Source: Tolypothrix campylonemoides VB511288
GTDB taxonomy: Bacteria; Cyanobacteriota; Cyanobacteriia; Cyanobacteriales; Nostocaceae
DNA: 64,000 nucleotides
Assembly: GCA_000828075.3 (NCBI GenBank)
Contig: JXCB02000002.1
Span: 774,649-838,648 of the forward strand
Direction: 5' to 3'
Shown: positions 26,781 through 37,254 of the stretch, piece after piece
Layout of the letters: every line of letters begins with the position of its first letter
Numbering within the stretch: the first letter of the stretch is position 1
Position numbers and translations under genes: made by a program
The notes under the pieces: model-generated
The model's input: the letters and a program-made list of their open reading frames with translations, nothing else
Told to the model about the DNA's origin: nothing
Databases searched by the model: none

Positions 26781-28997
26781 TTAACCGAACTTACCAGCAG
26801 TAGAGGCAATGAGGAAGGCGGCGTAAGTCAGGACATAGCCAACTGTAAAGTGAACTAGACCTGTCAACCAACCTTGAACGATGGACAGAGCAACGGGCTT
26901 GTCTTTCCAGCGAACCAGGTTCGCCAAAGGAGTACGTTCGTGTGCCCAAACCAGTGTTTCAATCAACTCTTGCCAGTAACCTCTCCAAGAGATGAGGAAC
27001 ATGAAACCGGTTGCCCAAACAAGGTGTCCGAAGAGGAACATCCAACCCCATACAGCTAGGTTATTCATGCCGTAAGGGTTATAGCCGTTGATCAACTGAG
27101 CGGAGTTAGCCCACAGGTAATCACGCAGCCAGCCCATGAGGTATGTAGAAGACTCGTTGAACTGAGCTACGTTACCTTGCCAAATACCTAGGTGCTTCCA
27201 GTGCCAGTAGAAGGTCGTCCAACCAACAGTGTTGAGCGCCCAGAATATAGCGAGGTAGAAGGACTGTTCCCAAGCGGAAGTTTGGCAGGTACCGCCGCGA
27301 CCTGGACCGTCGCAGGGGAAGGTGAAACCGAAGTCCTTCTTGTCAGGCATCAACTTGGTACCACGGGCATCCAAGGCACCTTTAACACAAATCAGGACAG
27401 TTGTGTGTATACCCAGGGCGAAGGCGTGGTGTACTAAGAAGTCCCCAGGACCGATGGTCAAGAACAGGGAGTTGGTGCCATTGTTGATAGCATCCAGCCA
27501 ACCTGGTAAGTAGGGAGCGCCAGCCAAGGACGCTGCGCTGTCAGGATTCGACAGCAGGGTGTTTAAACCGTACAGAACTTTACCGTGAGCAGACTGAACG
27601 AACTGTGCGAACACAGGCTCAATCAGGATTTGCTTCTCAGGGGTGCCGAAGGCAACCACTACGTCGTTGTGTACGTACAGACCCAAGGTGTGGAAGCCCA
27701 AGAACAGGGATACCCAGCTCAGGTGCGAGATAATCGCTTCTTTGTGCTTCAGCACGCGATCGAGTACGTTGCCCTTGTTTTGATCTGGGTCGTAGTCACG
27801 TACCCAGAAAATTGCAGCGTGGGCGAAAGCACCGACCATGAAGAACACAGCCAGGTACTGGTGGTGAGTGTACAGAGCTGCCTGGGTTGTGTAGTCCTCA
27901 GCCATGAAGGCGTAGGGAGGCAGGGCGTACATGTGCTGCGCTACCAAGGAAAGAGCAGTACCTAGTGCTGCCAGGTGTATAGACAACTGGAAGTGTAGGG
28001 AGTTGTTGTATGTGTCGTACAGTCCTTGGTGAGGCAGGTTGAACTGACCTTCGGTGTTGATGCCAAAGAAGTTCTTGGCGTTCAACATTTCTTTGATGCT
28101 ATGACCGATACCGAAGTTGGTACGGTACTGGTGACCGGCGATGATGAAGATAACCGCGATCGCCAAGTGGTGGTGAGCCATATCCGTCAGCCACAGGGAC
28201 TGAGTCTGAGGATGGAAGCCACCTAAGAATGTCAGAATCGCAGTACCTGCACCTTGAGATGTGCTGAACAAGTGGTCAGCAGCGTCAGGGTTAGCAGCGT
28301 AAACGCCCCAGTTACCTGTGAAGAATGGTCCCAATCCTTCTGGGTGTGGCAAGGTGGTTAGGAAGTTATCCCAACCTACGTGCTGTCCGCGAGATTCGGG
28401 GATAGCAACGTGAATCAAGTGACCAGCCCAAGCCAAAGAACTTACACCGAACAAACCAGCCAAGTGGTGGTTCAAGCGAGGTTCAGCACTCTTAAACCAA
28501 GCCAAGCTAGGACGGTACTTGGGTTGCAAGTGTAACCAACCAGCGAACAGGAACACTGCTGCCAAGATGAGAAGGAACACTGAACCTTGGTACAGGTCAT
28601 TGTTCGTCCGCATACCGATGGTGTACCACCAGTGGTAAACACCAGAGTAAGCAATGTTAACTGGATAGTTAGCGCCGCCTTGGGTAAAAGCTTCTACTGC
28701 TGCTTTACCGAAGTGAGGGTCCCAAATCGCGTGGGCAATTGGGCGGATATGAAGAGGGTCTTTAATCCACTGTTCAAAGTTGCCTTGCCAAGCTACGTGG
28801 AACAGGAGGCTGGATGCCCACAGGAAGATGATTGCCACATGACCGAAGTGAGTTGCGAAAATCCTTTGGTAAAGATTTTCTTCTGTCATGCCATCGTGGC
28901 TTTCAAAATCATTTCCCGTAGCCATCGCATACCAGATCCGACGCGTAGTCGGGTCCTGTGCGAGATCCTGGCTAAATTTTGGATATTTCGTTGCCAT
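26781..28997 (-). CDS. psaB: Photosystem I P700 apoprotein A2 (PsaB)
   Basis: 738 aa, normal length. One of the two large PSI core subunits in the thylakoid membrane, binding P700, most core chlorophylls, phylloquinone and, with PsaA, the 4Fe-4S cluster FX. The FX loop [13 protein letters not shown] with both cysteines is present, as are many conserved His in membrane helices (e.g. [22 protein letters not shown]). It starts [20 protein letters not shown] as in other cyanobacteria. It is second in the psaA-psaB operon with a 122-bp spacer holding a heptamer repeat, followed by its own terminator. Confidence 0.98.
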   Translation of the reverse strand: MATKYPKFSQDLAQDPTTRRIWYAMATGNDFESHDGMTEENLYQRIFATHFGHVAIIFLWASSLLFHVAWQGNFEQWIKDPLHIRPIAHAIWDPHFGKAAVEAFTQGGANYPVNIAYSGVYHWWYTIGMRTNNDLYQGSVFLLILAAVFLFAGWLHLQPKYRPSLAWFKSAEPRLNHHLAGLFGVSSLAWAGHLIHVAIPESRGQHVGWDNFLTTLPHPEGLGPFFTGNWGVYAANPDAADHLFSTSQGAGTAILTFLGGFHPQTQSLWLTDMAHHHLAIAVIFIIAGHQYRTNFGIGHSIKEMLNAKNFFGINTEGQFNLPHQGLYDTYNNSLHFQLSIHLAALGTALSLVAQHMYALPPYAFMAEDYTTQAALYTHHQYLAVFFMVGAFAHAAIFWVRDYDPDQNKGNVLDRVLKHKEAIISHLSWVSLFLGFHTLGLYVHNDVVVAFGTPEKQILIEPVFAQFVQSAHGKVLYGLNTLLSNPDSAASLAGAPYLPGWLDAINNGTNSLFLTIGPGDFLVHHAFALGIHTTVLICVKGALDARGTKLMPDKKDFGFTFPCDGPGRGGTCQTSAWEQSFYLAIFWALNTVGWTTFYWHWKHLGIWQGNVAQFNESSTYLMGWLRDYLWANSAQLINGYNPYGMNNLAVWGWMFLFGHLVWATGFMFLISWRGYWQELIETLVWAHERTPLANLVRWKDKPVALSIVQGWLTGLVHFTVGYVLTYAAFLIASTAGKFG

Positions 28998-29039
28998 AGG
29001 TTTGATAAATTCTCTGACCTTCAGCCATCAGGTTTTTAG

Positions 29040-29067
29040 AGTTCTGAGTTCTGAGTTCTGAGTTCTG
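29040..29067. repeat. Heptanucleotide repeat in the psaA-psaB spacer
   Basis: Four exact copies of AGTTCTG. It lies within the presumed polycistronic psaAB message, 43 bp before the psaB start codon. STRR class. Confidence 0.85.
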
Positions 29068-29119
29068 AGCTTTTATTCAGCACTCAAAACCCAAAACTCA
29101 TGACTCGTTAAGCTGATTT

Positions 29120-31378
29120 TTAGCCCAGTGAAATGATTCGTGCGTGGAAGAACGCCCAGGTGGTCGCAATTCCTCCCAAGAGGAAGTGAGCCACCCCAAC
29201 AGCCCGACCCTGAATGATGCTTAGAGCGCGAGGCTGAATTGATGGTGCTACTTTCAGTTTATTATGTGCCCAAACAATTGACTCAATGAGTTCTTGCCAG
29301 TAGCCGCGACCACTGAACAGGAACATCAAGCTGAATGCCCAGACAAAGTGCGCGCCTAAGAACAGTAGACCATAAGCTGACAGCGCTCCGCCATAGGAGT
29401 TAATCACTTGTACAGCTTGTGCCCATTGGAAGTCACGCAACCAGCCGTTGATTGTGATGGCACTTTGGGCAAAGTTACCACCAGTGATGTGGGTCACAAC
29501 ACCATCTGAGTCTACCGTTCCCCAGATGTCAGATTGCAACTTCCAGCTAAAGTGGAAAATCGCAATAGAAATGGTGTTGTACATCCAGAATAAACCGAGG
29601 AACACGTGGTCCCAACCAGATACCTGACAGGTACCACCACGACCAGGACCATCACAGGGGAACCGGAAGCCTAAGTTCATCTTGTCTGGAATCAGACGAG
29701 AAGAGCGGGCAAACAGGAATCCCTTGAGCAGAATCAGTACTGTGACATGAATTTGGAACGCGTGAATATGGTGGATCAGGAAGTCCGCCGTACCAAGCGC
29801 CATAGGCATCATTGCCACTTTGCCCCCGACAGCTAGAATACCGCCGCCAAAGACATAGCTAACAGGTTCTAGTGCATTGGGCACGGTTGCGCCAGGAGCG
29901 ACTGTGTGCAGGTTTTGTACCCACTGGGCAAACACTGGCTGCAACTGAATTGCTGTATCGGAGAATGTATCTTGGGGACGACCCAAGGCACGCATCGTAT
30001 CGTTGTGTACGTACAGTCCAAAGCTGTGGAAGCCTAGGAACATACATACCCAGTTCAAGTGAGAGATGATTGCATCTCTGTGACGAAGTACTCGATCCAG
30101 CAAGTTGTTCTGGTTCACCACTGGATCGTAATCCCGCACCATAAAGATGGAAGCGTGAGCAGCTCCACCAACGATAAAGAAGCCACCAATCCACATATGG
30201 TGCGTGAAAATGCAGAGTTGGGTAGCGTAGTCAGTTGACAAGTACGGATACGGAGGCATCGCGTACATATGGTGCGCCACGATGATGCTCAACGAACCGA
30301 TCATGGCAAGGTTGATTCCCAACTGAGCGTGCCAAGATGTGGTGAGGTTTTCGTAGAGACCTTTGTGACCTTCACCAGTGAAGGGACCTTTGTGGTTTTC
30401 CAGAATCTCTTTGATGCTGTGACCAATACCCCAGTTGGTACGGTACTGGTGACCAGCAATGATGAACAGGACGGCGATCGCCAAGTGGTGATGAGCAATG
30501 TCCGTCATCCACAAGCTACCTGTGACTGGGTTCAGACCGCCTTTGAAGGTCAGGAAGTCAGCATACTGACCCCAGTTCAACGTCCAGAAAGGCGTTAAAC
30601 CATTGGCAAAGCTGGGGAACAGCTCGGTCATCAAGTCACGATTCAAAATGAATTCGTGGGGTAACGGCACATCTTTGATGGCTACTCCCGCATCCAACAG
30701 CTTGTTAATAGGCGAGGATACGTGAATTACGTGACCTGTCCATCCCAAGGAACCTAAGCCCAATAGTCCAGCTAAGTGGTGATTGAGCATCGACTCCACG
30801 TTCTGGAACCATTCCAGCTTAGGAGCGCGCTTGTGGTAGTGGAACCAGCCTGCAAATAATAACAAGCCTGCTAACACCAAACCGCCAATCGCGGTGACGT
30901 AGAGCTGGAACGTATTTGTAATACCCCAGCCACGCCATATATAGAACAAGCCGGAGGTAATTTGAATGCCGTGGAATCCACCACCAACATCGGCGTTTAA
31001 AATTTGTTGACCAACAATTGGCCAAACAACCTGAGCGCTGGGTTTAATGTTGAGGGGGTCGCTCAGCCAAGCTTCGTAGTTTGAAAAACGAGCGCCATGA
31101 AATATCATCCCGCTCAGCCACAGAGTCACTACAGCTAAGTGACCAAAGTGTGCCGCGAATATCTTGCGGGATACGTCTTCTAAATCGCTTGTATGTGTAT
31201 CAAAATCATGGGCGAGTGCGTGAAGGTTCCAAATCCAAGTTGTAGTTTTGGGACCTTTTGCTAGAGTTCTGTCGAAATGTCCTGGTTTTGACCACAGTTC
31301 AAATGACGTTGGAACCGGATCATTATCGACTATGACTCTTGCCTTTTTTTCCTCTCGCTCCGGAGGACTAATTGTCAT
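29120..31378 (-). CDS. psaA: Photosystem I P700 apoprotein A1 (PsaA)
   Basis: 752 aa, full length. It forms the PSI heterodimer with PsaB and carries the other half of P700, A0/A1 and FX. Visible are the FX loop [13 protein letters not shown], paired His motifs [10 protein letters not shown] and [12 protein letters not shown], and the N-terminus [20 protein letters not shown] usual for cyanobacteria. A strong ribosome binding site GGGAGGT lies 5 bp before the ATG. It is transcribed toward psaB. The long upstream gap (31379-32100) fits a regulated promoter; light-dependent control by RpaB is known for psaAB in other cyanobacteria, and an rpaB gene lies at the end of this window. Confidence 0.98.
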   Translation of the reverse strand: MTISPPEREEKKARVIVDNDPVPTSFELWSKPGHFDRTLAKGPKTTTWIWNLHALAHDFDTHTSDLEDVSRKIFAAHFGHLAVVTLWLSGMIFHGARFSNYEAWLSDPLNIKPSAQVVWPIVGQQILNADVGGGFHGIQITSGLFYIWRGWGITNTFQLYVTAIGGLVLAGLLLFAGWFHYHKRAPKLEWFQNVESMLNHHLAGLLGLGSLGWTGHVIHVSSPINKLLDAGVAIKDVPLPHEFILNRDLMTELFPSFANGLTPFWTLNWGQYADFLTFKGGLNPVTGSLWMTDIAHHHLAIAVLFIIAGHQYRTNWGIGHSIKEILENHKGPFTGEGHKGLYENLTTSWHAQLGINLAMIGSLSIIVAHHMYAMPPYPYLSTDYATQLCIFTHHMWIGGFFIVGGAAHASIFMVRDYDPVVNQNNLLDRVLRHRDAIISHLNWVCMFLGFHSFGLYVHNDTMRALGRPQDTFSDTAIQLQPVFAQWVQNLHTVAPGATVPNALEPVSYVFGGGILAVGGKVAMMPMALGTADFLIHHIHAFQIHVTVLILLKGFLFARSSRLIPDKMNLGFRFPCDGPGRGGTCQVSGWDHVFLGLFWMYNTISIAIFHFSWKLQSDIWGTVDSDGVVTHITGGNFAQSAITINGWLRDFQWAQAVQVINSYGGALSAYGLLFLGAHFVWAFSLMFLFSGRGYWQELIESIVWAHNKLKVAPSIQPRALSIIQGRAVGVAHFLLGGIATTWAFFHARIISLG

Positions 31379-31516
31379 TCGACCTCCCCTCTTAACAGGA
31401 TTGAGAAATCATGAGTACCACATAGTGCCTTCATGGCTGTGCTTTATCGCATCCTCCAGAAATATACTTTACCGGAGCAGCGACGAAGACCGTCTGTGGA
31501 TATTGCTTTCTGTTGA

Positions 31517-31561
31517 ATTATAAAGGCTTATCTCCTACATTGTTAGACAGATGTTAACAAT
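31517..31561 (-). promoter_or_regulatory. Candidate psaA promoter with HLR1-like repeats
   Basis: On the minus strand a TATAAT box (31517-31522) lies ~140 bp before the psaA ATG. Upstream of it are two similar short words, GTTAACAT and CTAACAAT (about 31540-31560), that loosely resemble the tandem HLR1 sites bound by RpaB. The match is imperfect and no -35 box is clear, so this is only a candidate. Confidence 0.3.
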
Positions 31562-31839
31562 AATTCAAAATCCTTGAATCAACTGCCTAATCTACTTTTG
31601 AGTTTTAAAACACTGGGCAAAAAGTCAATACTTTCTTCATTTATTTTACAAACCGCAACAATTCGCAAAATTGATATAGATAGCACAAAAAGCTATTTTT
31701 TCGGTTTTCACTGCTTTTGCTTAATATCATTTAATATATGTATCAAAAAAATTTTTTGTCATAGCAGATAAAAGCTTTGATGAAATTCGTTCGCAAATTT
31801 TTGTAACAAATATGAATTTTAAAAGCGATGCCTGACATA

Positions 31840-31961
31840 GGGACTTCCAAATAAAAAAGTATCCAAAAATCTCTTGTGGAACGGGCGAGACGCCCGTTCA
31901 GATTGAGGGCGGGCGGGGACGCCCACCCCACAAGATGGATAATTTATTTCTTGAAAGTCCC
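31840..31961. mobile_element. MITE-like element with nested palindromes
   Basis: The ends GGGACTTCC and GAAAGTCCC are imperfectly inverted over ~30 bp. Inside lies TCTTGTGG (31872-31879) facing CCACAAGA (31928-31935), and within that a hairpin AACGGGCGAGACGCCCGTT and a second GGGCG/CGCCC stem. There is no coding capacity. The inner palindrome resembles the sequence flanking the IS4 element at 25165-26620. The remainder of 31379-32100 is AT-rich psaA leader plus the promoter of the lipoprotein gene. Confidence 0.65.
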
Positions 31962-32100
31962 ATAAGCCATCGCAAAATCACATTTCTCGGGACATAACAT
32001 TGCTGTAGTTGTAGCGGGTGGTGTATCTAACCCAGAAGCGGTATAGTGACCAGTGGACAGTTTGAGCCAAAATCATTACAAGTTTTAGGAGTATTACTGA

Positions 32101-34080
32101 GTGGAAAGCATGAACTTGTGGCGGAAGACCGCAATCGCTATCCTCAGGTTGCTAATGGTATCCGTGCTGGTGTTGACTTTGAGCAGCTGTGGAGAGAAAG
32201 CCGTTAGCCAAGAACCGTATGACGACAGCTTGCCAGACAAAGCTCAACTTTCAAAGCAAATCTCAGAAGTTTCCCCACCAGCAACAATCCAAGAACTTCG
32301 CCAAGCCTTGGAAGTTTATCAGCCACAAGTAACACTAGTGACTCCTAAACAGGATGAAATCCTGCAAGACGACACAGTCACAGTTCGCTTTGAAGTTAAA
32401 GACCTACCTATATTTAAAGATCCAGAACTGGAGCTTGGTCCTCATTTACACGTCATTGTTGATAACGAACCTTATATAGCTGTATACGACGTAAATCAAC
32501 CCCTGGTTTTGCCAGACTTGTCCCCAGGTACTCATACGCTACGTGTCTTTGCCTCACGTCCTTGGCATGAAAGCTTTAAGAATGAAGGCGCTTACGCCCA
32601 GTCAACATTTCACATCTTCACCAAAACCGACGACAACAACCCGGATGCAACCAAGCCACTGTTAACATACAGTCGTCCTAAAGGCAGCTATGGTGCAGAA
32701 CCAATTTTACTGGACTTTTACCTAACTAACGCCCCATTGCATCTCGTTGCTCAAGACAACCCCAATGATGACATAGCAGATTGGCGCATTCGCTGCACAA
32801 TTAATGGTGAAAGCTTCGTTTTAGACCGTTGGCAAGCCGTTTACCTTAAAGGATTTAAACCAGGTAAAAATTGGGTAAAACTTGAGTTTCTCGACGAACA
32901 GGGAAACCCTGTAAAAAATGTGTTTAACAGCACAGTGAGACTTATTACCTATGAACCCAACGGGAAAGACACTCTATCTAAAATTGTTAGAGGAGAACTG
33001 TCAGCAGAACAAGTTCGCACCATAGTAGACCCGAATTATACCGCCAAAATACCAACTGTCGAACCCGCACCTACCCCAACCTCAACGCCCAAGGTTGAAC
33101 AAACAACACCTGAAACACAAAAGGAAGAAAAGCAACCCGTTCCTAAAACTGAACCTACACCTACCCCAACCTTAACGCCCAAGGTTGAACAAACAACACC
33201 TGAAACACAACCTCAAGTAGAAAAACAACCCGTTCCTGAAACTGAATCCCAGCCAGCGCCTGAAATACAGCCTGAAATACAGCCAGAGAAAGCAAAATCA
33301 GCAGGTGGCTTTTTCAATAGATCCCACCGTCGAACAAGTAAGGCACCAACGCAACAAACAACTGAACCAACTCCTGGCTTACCTCCCACCTTGCCAGAGG
33401 TTATTGAGACTCCGCAACCAGAAACCACAGTCGAACCACAACCAGAAGTGACACCCCAAGCTGAAGCAACGCCAGTACCAGAAAAAGTTGCTCCTCTAGA
33501 AGAAAAACGGGGATTACGTGGCTATTTCAATCGTCGCGCAGCCAAGATACCAACGCCACAAACTGAACCAACTCCTGGTTTACCTCCCACCTTGCCAGAG
33601 GTTATTGAGACTCCGCAACCAGATACCACAGTCGAACCACAACCAGAGGTGACACCCGAAGCGGAAGCAACGCCAGTACCAGAAAAAGTTGCTCCTCTAC
33701 AAGAAAAACGGGGATTACGTGGCTATTTCAATCGTCGCGCAGTCAAGATACCAACGCCACAAACAACTGAACCAACTCCTGGTTTACCTCCTACGTTACC
33801 AGAGATTATTGAGTCCCCTGCACCAGAAACCACAGCAGAACCCAAACCACAGGTAACGCCAGAAGCTGAAACAACCTTACCTCAAAAAATCGCCCCCGAT
33901 CCAGAAAAACCAGAATTAGAACGGTATTTCAGCCCTCTTCAGTACCCAGGTGCTGCACCATCTCATACCTTACCGCAAACCCCACCAGATGTTATTAAGC
34001 CTCCATCACTTCTTAAAACATTAGAAAAGGCAACCACACCCGAACAGCCAAGCGAGGGAACCAACGACCAAGACGACTAA
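32101..34080 (+). CDS. Repeat-bearing proline-rich lipoprotein
   Basis: 659 aa from GTG 32101, which has AGGAG nine bases upstream; the ATG at 32110 is too far from it. The signal peptide ends in the lipobox LTLSSC, so it is probably lipid-anchored in the periplasm or outer membrane. Residues about 60-300 form a conserved globular part with two beta-rich stretches (TVTVRFEVKDLPIF, GTHTLRVFASRPWHESFKNE), reminiscent of an Ig-like fold. After residue ~320 the protein is Pro/Thr/Glu-rich with three tandem ~67-residue units each holding GYFNRR and TPGLPPTLPE. Function unknown; an envelope-spanning spacer is plausible. Confidence 0.75.
   Translation: MESMNLWRKTAIAILRLLMVSVLVLTLSSCGEKAVSQEPYDDSLPDKAQLSKQISEVSPPATIQELRQALEVYQPQVTLVTPKQDEILQDDTVTVRFEVKDLPIFKDPELELGPHLHVIVDNEPYIAVYDVNQPLVLPDLSPGTHTLRVFASRPWHESFKNEGAYAQSTFHIFTKTDDNNPDATKPLLTYSRPKGSYGAEPILLDFYLTNAPLHLVAQDNPNDDIADWRIRCTINGESFVLDRWQAVYLKGFKPGKNWVKLEFLDEQGNPVKNVFNSTVRLITYEPNGKDTLSKIVRGELSAEQVRTIVDPNYTAKIPTVEPAPTPTSTPKVEQTTPETQKEEKQPVPKTEPTPTPTLTPKVEQTTPETQPQVEKQPVPETESQPAPEIQPEIQPEKAKSAGGFFNRSHRRTSKAPTQQTTEPTPGLPPTLPEVIETPQPETTVEPQPEVTPQAEATPVPEKVAPLEEKRGLRGYFNRRAAKIPTPQTEPTPGLPPTLPEVIETPQPDTTVEPQPEVTPEAEATPVPEKVAPLQEKRGLRGYFNRRAVKIPTPQTTEPTPGLPPTLPEIIESPAPETTAEPKPQVTPEAETTLPQKIAPDPEKPELERYFSPLQYPGAAPSHTLPQTPPDVIKPPSLLKTLEKATTPEQPSEGTNDQDD
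33361..33930 (+). repeat. In-frame tandem repeat, about 201-204 bp period
   Basis: Units start at 33361, 33562 and 33766 (67 and 68 codons). The first two are nearly identical at DNA level and the third diverges toward its end. Copy number probably varies between strains (inference). Confidence 0.85.
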
Positions 34081-34088
34081 TCGACGCA

Positions 34089-34113
34089 GTATATTCAACT
34101 AAGTTGAATATAC
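34089..34113 (+). terminator. Perfect 11-bp hairpin after the lipoprotein gene
   Basis: GTATATTCAAC, loop TAA, GTTGAATATAC, nine bases after the stop codon. There is no U-tract, so it may be a terminator, an mRNA 3' stabiliser or a repeat. It separates the lipoprotein from the hydrolase gene. Confidence 0.5.
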
Positions 34114-34137
34114 ACCCATATCTAATTCAAAACCCAT

Positions 34138-35073
34138 ATGAGGGATTCACAAGAGTTTCGTCAGAATCTTCTTAGCTGTTTGGGAGGAGAATGGCCCGAA
34201 CCTTGTCCGCTTGAGCCACAGCTAGAGGACTCAGTAGCACGCATTGGCTATCGGATTGACAAAGTAACATACCAGGTTGAGCCTGGAGAGCGTGTACCTG
34301 CATATATTCTTATACCTGACAGTGTAACGCCCAACTCACCTGCCCCAGCAATTGCTGTCTGGCATCAGCATAATAACATTTGGACAATCGGCAAGAGTGA
34401 ACCCGCTGGTCTTATAGGTGATTCAGCACATTTTACAGGTGTTGCTTTAGCACGCCTTGGATATGTTGTACTTTGTCCGGATGCCTTGTGCTTTGAGGAA
34501 CGACAGGATCAGATTCTTCGAGGAGGTGATTTTGAGCGCTTTGCATTCTTGCGCTACCTCGTCAACGGTAAGTGCCTCGCGTGGAAGTACATACTCGATA
34601 TGCGCAGAGCGATCGACTACTTGTGCTCTCGTTCTGATGTAAATGCTGACGCCATAGGGTGCTATGGTCATTCTCTTGGCTCGATTTTCACATGGCTTGT
34701 CGGACCATGGGAGACACGACTTAAGTGTCTTGTGGGAAACTGCGCACTGCCAACCTACTGTGCCATTCACAGAACTCGTCGTCTTGCTGGATTCGGTATT
34801 TTCATTCCCGGTTTGAACCAATACGGAGATACACCGGATATTGCCGCGCTTATTGCTCCTCGTCCTCTGCACCTTAACTTCGGCGCGGAGGATAGACACA
34901 GTCCAATCTTTGAGGTTAGGAAAGCTGTGGAGACCATAAGCGAGGCTTATGAGCAATCTGGGGCTGAAGATAAGTTTACTTATTTCATCGACGAGAACCA
35001 AGGACACGTATTGTCTGAGGAGATGTGGGAACGTGCTCGGTGTACACTCCTTCAATATTTACCGCCAAACTAG
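34138..35073 (+). CDS. Alpha/beta hydrolase (dienelactone hydrolase/acetyl-xylan esterase-like)
   Basis: 311 aa. The nucleophile elbow is GCYGHSLGSIFTW (Ser179), the likely acid lies in FGAEDRHSPIF, and the catalytic His in NQGHVLSEEM. The N-terminal strand region (VPAYILIPDSV, PAIAVWHQHNN) fits the family of secondary-metabolite or ester hydrolases annotated as abhydrolase/DLH. There is no signal peptide, so it is cytoplasmic. Substrate unknown. It lies 57 bp after the lipoprotein gene with a hairpin between. Confidence 0.78.
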   Translation: MRDSQEFRQNLLSCLGGEWPEPCPLEPQLEDSVARIGYRIDKVTYQVEPGERVPAYILIPDSVTPNSPAPAIAVWHQHNNIWTIGKSEPAGLIGDSAHFTGVALARLGYVVLCPDALCFEERQDQILRGGDFERFAFLRYLVNGKCLAWKYILDMRRAIDYLCSRSDVNADAIGCYGHSLGSIFTWLVGPWETRLKCLVGNCALPTYCAIHRTRRLAGFGIFIPGLNQYGDTPDIAALIAPRPLHLNFGAEDRHSPIFEVRKAVETISEAYEQSGAEDKFTYFIDENQGHVLSEEMWERARCTLLQYLPPN

Positions 35074-35389
35074 GGCTTAATTAGCTGAGGTTCATTAATT
35101 GCAGCATTGATGAGGTCGGAAAAATTTTCCTGTGCTTTCCCAACTCCCCAATTCATCTGGTTTGCTCCTGAATGAAAAATTATGTTAACTCGGACTTCAA
35201 ATATCTTTTACTTTCTTGATAAGTCTCAACTTGCCATTTTCAACTGTTAGCCAAAAACACTTCACTCTAAGCCTTGGGATAAAGCCTCAACAAAGGCGAT
35301 CGCCCCCATAGAATTACAAGAATTGCAAACCTCTATAAAAACAGCAATTTTTCTTTTTTGAACTTTGAATTTTGAATTTTGAATTGTCT
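35074..35389. other. Intergenic region with TTTGAAT repeats
   Basis: No gene. Near 35360-35386, TTTGAAT/TTTTGAA units are repeated about three times just before the start codon of the next gene. No clear terminator. Confidence 0.4.
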
Positions 35390-36907
35390 ATGACTCCCCG
35401 TGTTCGTGCGCCAGAACTCCCACAAAATAACCCTTGGTTCAACACCGAAAAACCACTGTCTCTTCAACAACTTAAGGGCAGAGTTGTGATTTTGGACTTT
35501 TGGACATACTGTTGTATCAATTGCTTGCACATTCTGCCAACGCTCAAATATCTGGAACAAAAATATAAAGACAGCCTTACAGTTATCGGTGTACACAGTG
35601 CCAAATTTGACAACGAAAAAGAAACCGAAAACATCCGCCAAGCTATCCTACGGTATGATATTGAACATCCAGTTTTAGTTGATAGTGGTTTTAGAGTTTG
35701 GGAAGAGTACACTGTACGTGCTTGGCCGACTTTAATGGTGATAGATCCGCAGGGTTATGTAGTTGGTTATGTATCTGGTGAAGGCGATCGCAATGTTTTA
35801 GACGAACTCATTCAAAAGCTCATTCACCAACACCAAGAAAAAGGTACCATCAATTTCCAAGAACTCAGCCTTAGCTTGGAGAAACAGCGAAAACCATTAA
35901 TCACACCCCTAGCTTTTCCTGGTAAAGTCCTAGTAACACAAGCAGGGTTGTTCATTGCTGATTCTGGACATCACCGCATTGTCATAAGTAGCTTAGATGG
36001 AGAAATCATACATTTAATTGGAACTGGAAAATCTGGATTAACTGATGGTTCCTTTGACGAAGCGCAGTTTTTTGCACCGCAAGGAATGACATTTGATCAA
36101 GAAAATCAGATATTATACGTTGCGGATACAGAAAATCATGCTCTGCGGCGAGTTGATTTAAAACGCCAAGTCGTCGAAACTATTGCAGGAACGGGTGAAC
36201 AAAGCCGTAATATCCATCCTCACAGTGGTGCTGCAAGAGAAACAATGCTGAATTCTCCTTGGGATTTACAGCTATGGGGAAACACCCTGTTTATTGCGAT
36301 GGCTGGTCCTCATCAAATTTGGGAACTGGATCTAGAAACTCGGATTGTGAGAACTTATGCTGGTACAGGAGCAGAAGCTTGTGTAGATGGCGAACTCAGT
36401 GAATCTGCTTTTGCCCAGCCTAGCGGTATCACTACTGATGGACAAGAATTATACATTGCCGACAGTGAAGTTAGCTCAATTCGCGGTGTGGGACTCATTG
36501 AACCGCGACAAGTGAGAACCGTTTGCGGTAGCGGTGATTTGTTTGGCTTTGGTGACGTTGATGGACAAGGTTCCGATGTGAGGTTACAGGATTGCTTGGG
36601 GGTAGAATATGCCCAGAATTACTTGTGGATAACAGATACTTACAACCACAAAATTAAACTTGTTAACCCGCATACTGGCAATTGTCAAACAGTCTTAGGT
36701 GATGGTTCAGTTGGTTTACAAGACGGACAAGGTAAAAATACCCAATTTTCTGAACCTTCCGGACTAAGTATAATCGGTTCTCATTTATTTATTGCTGATA
36801 CAAATAACCACGCTATCCGCCGGGTAGATTTGGATACTCTAACAGTGATAACACTTCAATTTCCTAATTTGTGCGCCCCAGATGTATGTATTCCACATGA
36901 GTCATAA
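35390..36907 (+). CDS. Thioredoxin-like/NHL-repeat protein (NHLRC2-like)
   Basis: 505 aa from ATG 35390; a TTG six codons upstream lies in an AT-repeat and is rejected. The N-terminal thioredoxin fold (about 20-150) has FWTYCCINCLH, a C-x-x-C active site, and WPTLMVIDPQG with the cis-Pro. Five to six NHL beta-propeller repeats follow, with recurring IADSGHHRI, VADTENHALRRVD, ITDTYNHKIKLV and IADTNNHAIRRVD. This domain order matches NHLRC2-type proteins found from bacteria to animals and in plant chloroplasts. The redox partner is unknown. No signal peptide. Confidence 0.87.
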   Translation: MTPRVRAPELPQNNPWFNTEKPLSLQQLKGRVVILDFWTYCCINCLHILPTLKYLEQKYKDSLTVIGVHSAKFDNEKETENIRQAILRYDIEHPVLVDSGFRVWEEYTVRAWPTLMVIDPQGYVVGYVSGEGDRNVLDELIQKLIHQHQEKGTINFQELSLSLEKQRKPLITPLAFPGKVLVTQAGLFIADSGHHRIVISSLDGEIIHLIGTGKSGLTDGSFDEAQFFAPQGMTFDQENQILYVADTENHALRRVDLKRQVVETIAGTGEQSRNIHPHSGAARETMLNSPWDLQLWGNTLFIAMAGPHQIWELDLETRIVRTYAGTGAEACVDGELSESAFAQPSGITTDGQELYIADSEVSSIRGVGLIEPRQVRTVCGSGDLFGFGDVDGQGSDVRLQDCLGVEYAQNYLWITDTYNHKIKLVNPHTGNCQTVLGDGSVGLQDGQGKNTQFSEPSGLSIIGSHLFIADTNNHAIRRVDLDTLTVITLQFPNLCAPDVCIPHES

Positions 36908-36971
36908 GTTTGTAGTGAGGACTTGAGTCCTTCTTACAAACAAGTTTTTTATGGGTGATTTTACGAACATA

Positions 36972-37075
36972 ATATAGCAATCTTATTTTATTTGTGAAAA
37001 TTGAAGACACAGATCCCCGACTTCTTAGAGAAGTCGGGGATCTTGTTTTTTACAAATGATTTCGGATTGCTATAT
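36972..37075. mobile_element. MITE-like element carrying the GATCCCCGACTTCT palindrome
   Basis: The ends ATATAGCAATC (36972-36982) and GATTGCTATAT (37065-37075) are exact inverted repeats. The centre is a 15-bp stem AGATCCCCGACTTCT/AGAAGTCGGGGATCT (37011-37043, loop TAG) followed by a T-run. It may also terminate transcription. The same centre occurs at 61083-61115 without these ends. The remaining bases of 36908-37254 show no gene. Confidence 0.7.
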
Positions 37076-37254
37076 ATCTGATTATCCGCGTGCATCCGCG
37101 TCCATCTGCGGTTTGAGTGTTACTTTGATAACCATCTATAAAACTCAGAGTTTATCCGTTTCTCTTATCAATATTCTCACTCACTTGATGTCAGCAAATT
37201 GGCAGAATATGCTATGAAGTGAGGTTAAATTATGAGGTAGACATAACTCACTAA

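Noticed and set aside
27192-31025. Long antisense frames across psaA and psaB
   Set aside because: They mirror the strongly biased codon use of these genes; no domains or start signals.
36972-37075. Hairpin after the NHL gene taken as a simple terminator
   Set aside because: The outer ATATAGCAATC inverted ends and the second genomic copy of the core show a mobile repeat, though it may also stop transcription.
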